The position numbers were made by a program, and so were the translations under genes. Of a stretch of 64,000 bases of DNA, positions 58,930 to 64,000 are shown piece by piece. Origin of the DNA: Gordonia asplenii (GTDB taxonomy: Bacteria; Actinomycetota; Actinomycetes; Mycobacteriales; Mycobacteriaceae). The notes under the pieces are model-generated. The model searched no databases. It was not told the DNA's origin and worked only from the letters and a program-made list of their open reading frames with translations. The stretch spans positions 55,737 through 119,736 of the forward strand of contig NZ_JABBNB010000019.1 in the NCBI RefSeq assembly GCF_012933505.1. Reading direction: 5' to 3'. Within the stretch, counting starts at the first letter, position 1. Each line of letters starts with the position of its first letter.

Positions 58930-59133
58930 GCATGGCCAAGGAAATTTCTTCGGGGTATTCGTGGTGGTCGAACAGCGGATTCGTAAATCATCACTAGGTT
59001 TGCTCGGCGGTGTCGCGTTAGCCTCAAATGACATCAATTGTAGTGTGCATCACTGATCGAAGAATCGCTGTCGATCACAGGTCAATTCATAAGCATTGAT
59101 TCTGACGGTGCCGGAAAGAACACGGATACCACA

Positions 59134-60417
59134 ATGACCCCACCTACACCGACTACTGAGAACAGCCGCCGCGGCGCTCTCGTGGTCGCCCTGTGTTTCC
59201 TCACTATCGTGGCCGACGGCTACGATCTCATCGTCTATGGATCGACGCTGCCGAAGATCATGGAAGAGCCCCACTGGGGTCTCACCCACGATACGGCTGG
59301 ATTCATCGGCAGTATCACGTTGGTGGGCCTCATGGTCGGATTCGTGATCGCCGGGCCCTTGGCCGACCGGATCGGCCGGCGTCGAATCATCATGTTCGGC
59401 GCGGCGCTGTTCTCGCTCGGCTCGCTGGTCTGCGCAGTCGCTCCCAATGTCGAGGCGTTCGGGGCCGCACGGTTTGTGACCGGCATCGGCCTGGGTGGTG
59501 TGGTACCGTCCGCTGTCGCATTGACCGCTGAGTTCGCGCCGGCCAACCGACGGCAGCTCTACAACGGTCTGATGTTGACCGGATACTCCTTCGGTGGAAT
59601 TATCTCCGCGCTGGCGGCGATGCTGTTTCTGCCGCATTCGTCGTGGCGAGTATTGTTCGGAATCGCGGGCGCTTTCGTTCTGATCGTTCCCGTGATGTAT
59701 TTCTGGCTCCCCGAATCCGCATCCTATCTCGCCACCCGTCGAGATCGAGCGAATTCGACCCAGTCGGGCCGGGACATCGATCGATCATCCCGGGGGCGGG
59801 GCTACCGTGAGCTGCTGACGCCGAAGTTCTTGGCACCGATCACGATGTTCGTGTTGATCGCTTTCTGCGTGAATCTGGTGGTGTATGGACTCAATACGTG
59901 GTTGCCGCAGATCATGCGAGAGTCGGGCTACGCACTCGGATCGTCGATTTCATTCTTGTTGGTCTTGCAGATCGGTGCCGTCATCGGGATGGTCGCCGGG
60001 TCGTGGCTCGCCGACAAGTACGGCTCCGGTGTGGTGATGGTGCCGTTCCTCATCATCGGAGCCGCGTCACTCATCGTGCTCAGCAGGCCGATCGACTACG
60101 CATGGCTGATGATCGCCGTGGCAGGCGCGGGATTGGGCACGATCGGCACGATGACGCTGACCTACGGATACGTCGCTGCCTACTTCCCGGTGTCGTGCCG
60201 CGGGTCGGCCGTCGGATTCGCGATGGGAATCGGGCGAGCCGGTGCGATTCTGGGGCCGATGATCGGCGGTTGGATCCTGAGTTCGTCCCTGGGACACGAA
60301 TGGAGCTTCTACGCGTTTGCTATTCCCGCGCTCGCCGCGGCGGGTGTAGTCGCTGTACTCGCGCGACTGCGCGCCGGGGCCGGTGAGCCGCACTCGGCTA
60401 TCGTGCCCGCGGCCTGA
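59134..60417 (+). CDS. MFS transporter of the aromatic acid:H+ symporter (AAHS) family
   Basis: This 427-residue protein has 12 membrane segments. The first carries the DGYD-type motif (FLTIVADGYDLIVYGSTLP) characteristic of PcaK/BenK-like aromatic acid importers, followed by GPLADRIGRRRIIMFGAALFSLGS. AAHS members import 4-hydroxybenzoate, benzoate, vanillate and also some other cyclic acids. It lies just behind the acyl-CoA operon and is probably the uptake system for the island's substrate. This supports an acidic, cyclic or aromatic-like growth substrate. Confidence 0.9.
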   Translation: MTPPTPTTENSRRGALVVALCFLTIVADGYDLIVYGSTLPKIMEEPHWGLTHDTAGFIGSITLVGLMVGFVIAGPLADRIGRRRIIMFGAALFSLGSLVCAVAPNVEAFGAARFVTGIGLGGVVPSAVALTAEFAPANRRQLYNGLMLTGYSFGGIISALAAMLFLPHSSWRVLFGIAGAFVLIVPVMYFWLPESASYLATRRDRANSTQSGRDIDRSSRGRGYRELLTPKFLAPITMFVLIAFCVNLVVYGLNTWLPQIMRESGYALGSSISFLLVLQIGAVIGMVAGSWLADKYGSGVVMVPFLIIGAASLIVLSRPIDYAWLMIAVAGAGLGTIGTMTLTYGYVAAYFPVSCRGSAVGFAMGIGRAGAILGPMIGGWILSSSLGHEWSFYAFAIPALAAAGVVAVLARLRAGAGEPHSAIVPAA

Positions 60418-60440
60418 ACCTGAGCGGCGGATTCGCCCAC

Positions 60441-60477
60441 GCAGCCGGAATTCACCGGAGAATTCCGGCTGCTTCTT
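60441..60477 (+). terminator. Terminator after the AAHS transporter
   Basis: GCAGCCGGAATTC, loop ACCGGA, GAATTCCGGCTGC (13-bp perfect stem), then TTCTTC. It ends the transporter transcript 23 bp beyond the stop. Confidence 0.8.
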
Positions 60478-60498
60478 CACTACTTCACGAGGAATGAC

Positions 60499-61170
60499 AT
60501 GCAACGAGTACACCGTCGCGCCGCAGTAACCCGCGCGACGTCCCTGGCCGCTCTCAGCCTCGCACTTGCGACGCAGACCACCGCGGCGCACGCAGATAGC
60601 TTCGTGCGGCTGCCGAATTCGAGTATCGGCGGCTATGACGGGCTGCGAGTCGCGATGACCGGAATGTCGGCGCGGGTGTCCCCGTCGCTCGCATCGAACG
60701 GCGCCGGACGCGTGGCGTGGCTCAGCGGCGACGTCACCGCGTACGCACCGCGTATCGATAGGTCGCCCGCGGGCCCCAACAACGGCCCGGCCGGTGAGTC
60801 CACCATGCCCGGTACCAACGGCGCGGCAACCAACTCCGCCGCCGCCACGTTGACCGCCGGCTACATCGTCGGGTGCCAGGTGGCCATCGGAAACCTCACT
60901 TTGGGTGGGTCGCTGTCGGTGTCCCAGGCGTCCACGGGGCTCAGTGGCGCACTCAGCATTCCGCTGACCCCGGGCACGGTGACGTACGCCTACCTGGACT
61001 ACAAGAATCTCACCAAGCCGGGTACGTATCACATCAACTATCGCGACTACCAGGTCAACATCGAAGGATGCGGCGGCTACGCACAGGCGCGTCCCTACAG
61101 CGTGCTGGAAACAACGGGCAACGACCATCAGAAGCTCACCGTTTACGGACGTCCGTTCTCGCTTGGCTGA
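60499..61170 (+). CDS. MspA family porin (first of two)
   Basis: The product is 223 residues with a Sec signal (about 1-33, ending AAHA). The mature protein has the MspA hallmarks LTAGYIVGCQVAIGN and the C-terminal EGCGGYAQARPYSV. MspA-type octamers form water-filled channels through the mycolic-acid outer membrane. The gene follows the AAHS transporter and its terminator and is 54 bp from its paralogue, so both porins are likely co-transcribed and may assist entry of the same substrate. Confidence 0.88.
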   Translation: MQRVHRRAAVTRATSLAALSLALATQTTAAHADSFVRLPNSSIGGYDGLRVAMTGMSARVSPSLASNGAGRVAWLSGDVTAYAPRIDRSPAGPNNGPAGESTMPGTNGAATNSAAATLTAGYIVGCQVAIGNLTLGGSLSVSQASTGLSGALSIPLTPGTVTYAYLDYKNLTKPGTYHINYRDYQVNIEGCGGYAQARPYSVLETTGNDHQKLTVYGRPFSLG

Positions 61171-61224
61171 GTTCTGTTCGCTCGCCGTAGCCATCCCACT
61201 CATTCACAGAAAGCTCAATCTTCC

Positions 61225-61899
61225 ATGGGTTCAATAGCCACACCGAGCCGAGTACGACTCGCCTCGACAGTCGTCGGCGCGACAGTCGCGATGGCGACGT
61301 CGGGCATTCTCGCGACGCCTGCGACCGCGACAACGCTCACCATGCCGGCACAGGTCAGGTCCAGCACGTTGCCCAACGGCACGACGGTCACCATCGACCG
61401 GACCGACGAAACGGTGGTCGTGACCCCCTCGATGGGCGCCACTCCGGTCCATCGCAACGCGGTCGTGTCCGGCCGTTATCGCGTCAGCCTCAGCAAACCG
61501 GCCACATTTCTCGTGCAGGCCGGCTACATCGTCGGGTGCCAGGTCTCGGTCAACGGCCTCACCAGTACCGGTACCGGCAGCGGGACGGCGAACAACTCCA
61601 CCGGAGTCGTCACGCCGACGGTCGGCGGCGGCGCCACGCTGTCGGTGGGCCCGGGTCAGGCGGTCGCCTACAACGTCACCGACTATGAGCGGGCCGATCC
61701 GTTCGGCGCCGACCAGCACAAGAAATGGGTTCAGTACCGCAATACGGCACACGGCAGTCTCAGCTACAAGGGAACGTCATTGTCGGTGACCGGTTGCGGC
61801 GGTTACGCCCAAGCGCGTTCGTACGCCAACGTCTGGGTCATCACCGACACAACCGATCAGATTGTGAGTCTCTACGGCCGACCGTTCAGCATCGGTTGA
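61225..61899 (+). CDS. MspA family porin (second of two)
   Basis: The product is 224 residues with a Sec signal (about 1-36, ending TATA). It carries the same two blocks as its neighbour, QAGYIVGCQVSVNG and TGCGGYAQARSYANVW, so they are paralogues. The middle regions differ considerably, suggesting an old duplication or different channel properties. ATG at 61225 is preceded by only a weak ribosome site (AAAGC). A palindromic hairpin follows at 61943. Confidence 0.88.
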   Translation: MGSIATPSRVRLASTVVGATVAMATSGILATPATATTLTMPAQVRSSTLPNGTTVTIDRTDETVVVTPSMGATPVHRNAVVSGRYRVSLSKPATFLVQAGYIVGCQVSVNGLTSTGTGSGTANNSTGVVTPTVGGGATLSVGPGQAVAYNVTDYERADPFGADQHKKWVQYRNTAHGSLSYKGTSLSVTGCGGYAQARSYANVWVITDTTDQIVSLYGRPFSIG

Positions 61900-61942
61900 C
61901 CAGTGCTCGGACGGTTAGGCCCTGCAATCCTTCATCAGGTAT

Positions 61943-61972
61943 GAGGCGACACATAACGTTATGTGTCGCCTC
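61943..61972. terminator. Perfect 30-bp palindrome between convergent genes
   Basis: GAGGCGACACATAAC and its exact complement abut with no spacer. It lies 43 bp after the porin stop and 54 bp before the end of the minus-strand NmrA-like gene. It could be a bidirectional terminator despite lacking a T run, or a protein-binding site. Confidence 0.6.
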
Positions 61973-62025
61973 TCGGAGGTGTGACTTCGACGACTCGGCG
62001 GACGATCCGTTGCTCGGGCCGGTGC

Positions 62026-62658
62026 TTAGTAGAAGGAAGGCTTGGGGCCGTCGGTGCCGGGCTTGTCGATGCCGAGGTTCTCGCGGACATGCGCTTCGGG
62101 GTGGTTGAGGATGTCGACAACGAGGGCGGCGACGCTCTTGCGGGACACCTCTGTGCCCTTGAACTGCTCGTTACGCTGCGTGGTCTCGTAGTCGACCTCG
62201 TGGGTGTCGGTGAGCCAGGCGGGACGGATGAGGGTGTAGTCGAGGCTGGAGGCCTCGACTATATCGGCGGCGCGGCCGTACTCCGACAAGGTGTCTCGTC
62301 CGATCATCTGCTCGTTCCACCGCTCGAACGGTTGCGGCAGCTCCTCGTAGATGCCCAATGCAACGATGAATACCAGCCGCTGCACTCCGGCGGTCGTCAT
62401 GGCGTGAACGATGGCGGCGGCCTGGTCGGCGATCTGTCCGGCGAGATTGGCGTAGACGACGTCCTGCCCCCTCACTGCATCTGCCAGGAGGGCGGTGTCT
62501 AGCACGTCGCCCTCGACGACGCGCGCACCGGACGGGGGAGCGATCCGGTCGGCGTTGCGGGCGAACAAGGTCAGGTGTGCGTCGGTGGTGGCGAGCATCT
62601 CGATGGCGTGACGGGCGATCTGACCGCTCGCGCCAAGCACCAGGATGTTCCGTGGCAT
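62026..62658 (-). CDS. NAD(P)-binding protein of the NmrA/atypical SDR group
   Basis: The product has 210 residues. Rossmann motif ILVLGASGQIARHAIEML at the N-terminus, followed by LFARNADRI. VYANLAGQIADQAAAIV and the late LIRPAWLTD complete an atypical SDR. There is no Tyr-x3-Lys, so it may be a redox sensor or reductase of the YwnB/NmrA type. ATG at 62658 with AAGGAGTACGCC upstream. It is divergent from an alpha/beta hydrolase. Confidence 0.85.
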   Translation of the reverse strand: MPRNILVLGASGQIARHAIEMLATTDAHLTLFARNADRIAPPSGARVVEGDVLDTALLADAVRGQDVVYANLAGQIADQAAAIVHAMTTAGVQRLVFIVALGIYEELPQPFERWNEQMIGRDTLSEYGRAADIVEASSLDYTLIRPAWLTDTHEVDYETTQRNEQFKGTEVSRKSVAALVVDILNHPEAHVRENLGIDKPGTDGPKPSFY

Positions 62659-62873
62659 GGCGTACTCCTTGCTCTCGATATCCCTTGGTGGCCGGTGGTC
62701 CTCGGCCAGCGTGGCTCGCGGCAGTGCCAGTCGGGCCGAATTCTCCCGGCGTGGTCATCCCTATCTGCTGGTGAACATGTGCAGACCTGCGCAGCCGTCG
62801 CGAGGCTAGTAGTGCGGCGCGTTGGGGCGGGAGCAGTAGGGCACCAGATCTCCCTGACCCTACAGGAGCAGAC

Positions 62874-62936
62874 ATGGTTGGCGCGTACCTGATTCACTCG
62901 GTGGCCCAATGGGTATCCGGTGCGCGGGCCCGGTAG
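62874..62936 (+). CDS. Possible 20-codon leader ORF upstream of the hydrolase
   Basis: ATG 62874 is preceded by TACAGGAGCAGAC, almost the same site as that of the main gene (TATAGGAGCAGAC before 62984), exactly 110 bp apart. The frame MVGAYLIHSVAQWVSGARAR ends with TAG at 62934. It looks like a partial duplication of the leader, and may work as an upstream ORF that modulates translation. It may also be non-functional. Confidence 0.4.
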   Translation: MVGAYLIHSVAQWVSGARAR

Positions 62937-62983
62937 TACGGACGCTGGGACAACCCATCTCCCACACCCCTATAGGAGCAGAC

Positions 62984-64000
62984 ATGATTGACACCCCCAA
63001 CACTGCAGACCAGGTCGCCGCCGGCGAGAAAGACTCCACCATTCGGGGCATGGCGGCAGGGATGGCGAAGGCGGCTGTCGCCGTCGTTCACGACAAGACG
63101 AACCCGCTAGTGGAACAGTACGCACAGCTGTTCACCCATGGCCTACGCACCCCGGTGCTCCGCACGCCCAACGAGGTCGGGCTCGACTACGAAGAGTGCT
63201 GGTTCCCCTCCGCCGACGGCGTCACCCTCGAAGCCTGGTACATCCCGGCCGAGGGTTCCGACAAGCTGCTCATCGCGAATCACCCGATGCCGTGCAACCG
63301 GTACGGCTTCCCCGGCCACCTGCCGCCCTACAACACGATGTTCGGGGGTTTCGAGGTCAACTTCCTGCCGGAGCTGAAGCACCTCCACGACGCCGGCTAC
63401 AACATCCTCACCTACGACATACGCAACCACGGCCGCTCCGGTGCAGGCAGCGGAGGCCTGTCGGGGATCGGCCTGCTCGAATGCCGCGACGTGCTCGGCT
63501 CGATGCGGTACGCCCAGACCCGCCCCGATACCAAGGACATGCACCTGGGCCTGTATAGCCGCTGCATGGGCTCGAACTCCACCATGGTTGCCGTTGCCAT
63601 GTGGCCCGACGCCTTCGCAAGCGTCGAGGCCGCCGTGTTCCTGCAGCCTGCTCCCGGCGCCATGCTCGTGCGCGCGGCAGCCACGCACTTCAAGCTCGAC
63701 GCCGACAAGACAGAGCAGCGCGTCGCCGACCGTATCTACGAGCTGTCCGGCTTCCACCTGGCCGACCTGAGCCCCACTCCCTCCGCCCACGCAGTCACGT
63801 TCCCGACCCTTGTCGCCCAGCTCGAACGCGACTGGCTCATCGACCGCAACGACATCGAAGAGATCTACAACCACCTCGACACCGTCGACAAGGATCTGTT
63901 CTGGATCCCGGGGTCCGACCAGCGCTTCAGCGGCTACAACTACTTCGGCCAGCACCCCGAACGCCTCGTAGGCTGGTTCGACACCCATATGAAGGCCTAG
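62984..64000 (+). CDS. Alpha/beta hydrolase with Cys at the nucleophile position
   Basis: The product has 338 residues and ends exactly at the window's end (TAG). The fold is an alpha/beta hydrolase: AEGSDKLLIANHPM, NILTYDIRNHGRSG and the nucleophile elbow GLYSRCMGSNST. The elbow normally reads G-x-S-x-G, but here it is S-R-C-M-G with cysteine, as in dienelactone hydrolase, which has G-x-C-x-G. A late ERDWLIDRNDIEEIY could supply the acid. The start at 62984 follows ATAGGAGCAGAC. It is divergent from the NmrA-like gene. Substrate unknown. Confidence 0.82.
   Translation: MIDTPNTADQVAAGEKDSTIRGMAAGMAKAAVAVVHDKTNPLVEQYAQLFTHGLRTPVLRTPNEVGLDYEECWFPSADGVTLEAWYIPAEGSDKLLIANHPMPCNRYGFPGHLPPYNTMFGGFEVNFLPELKHLHDAGYNILTYDIRNHGRSGAGSGGLSGIGLLECRDVLGSMRYAQTRPDTKDMHLGLYSRCMGSNSTMVAVAMWPDAFASVEAAVFLQPAPGAMLVRAAATHFKLDADKTEQRVADRIYELSGFHLADLSPTPSAHAVTFPTLVAQLERDWLIDRNDIEEIYNHLDTVDKDLFWIPGSDQRFSGYNYFGQHPERLVGWFDTHMKA

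Overview
The window is high-GC DNA with dense, operon-packed genes and GTG starts. It carries two MspA-family porins, a LytR-CpsA-Psr cell-wall ligase, a GabD2-like dehydrogenase and an LtrA protein. Together these point to a mycolic-acid actinobacterium (Mycobacteriales, of the Gordonia/Williamsia/Rhodococcus type). This is inferred from gene families only. I saw no rRNA, tRNA, CRISPR array, transposase or phage gene.

Left part (1-23.3 kb). The 3' end of a ferredoxin-reductase subunit is followed by a minus-strand operon (amidase, small unknown protein, FixJ/NarL-type response regulator) and a divergent flavin reductase fused to an IclR-like effector domain. Then come an LCP protein, an MFS exporter, a four-gene minus operon (acetoacetate decarboxylase-like protein, succinate-semialdehyde dehydrogenase, quinone oxidoreductase, saccharopine-dehydrogenase-like protein) and a DUF1800/DUF1501 pair. 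Next is an amine-catabolism module: an aldehyde dehydrogenase on the minus strand, a plus operon of cupin, aminobutyraldehyde-type dehydrogenase and APC permease, a PucR regulator, and a divergent FAD-dependent amine oxidase. Similar 15-bp palindromes (CCGAC-N5-GTCGR) lie in both divergent promoter regions of the module.

Middle and right part (23.3-60.4 kb). This is a large acyl-CoA catabolic island built from several operons: a didomain CoA-transferase with a thiolase-like protein and an OB-fold partner; MmgE/PrpD with an NTF2-like protein and a secreted beta-propeller; aldehyde dehydrogenase beside LysR; a 2-methylacyl-CoA racemase-like CoA-transferase; cupin-SDR-esterase; aldehyde dehydrogenase, metallo-lactonase and MmgE/PrpD; and a seven-gene operon (acyl-CoA dehydrogenase, hydratase, two CoA-transferases, AtuA, AtuA C-terminal partner, SCP-x-type thiolase) followed by an aromatic-acid-type MFS importer. 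Two LysR regulators of one subfamily lie within it. A CGATTC-N9-GAATCG box precedes two of the operons. The gene set suggests uptake and stepwise degradation of a branched or alicyclic (terpenoid-like) acid through lactone, aldehyde and acyl-CoA stages. The substrate is not known. Two gene remnants (NTF2-like and SDR) and a family of GGTTGAGC...TCGAAACC dispersed repeats show that the island has been rearranged.

Right end (60.4-64 kb). Two tandem MspA-type porins, a divergent NAD(P)-binding protein and an alpha/beta hydrolase. The hydrolase has a duplicated leader containing a 20-codon upstream ORF and a cysteine where the nucleophilic serine is expected. Strong hairpin terminators at 46101, 58892 and 60441 delimit the transcription units.
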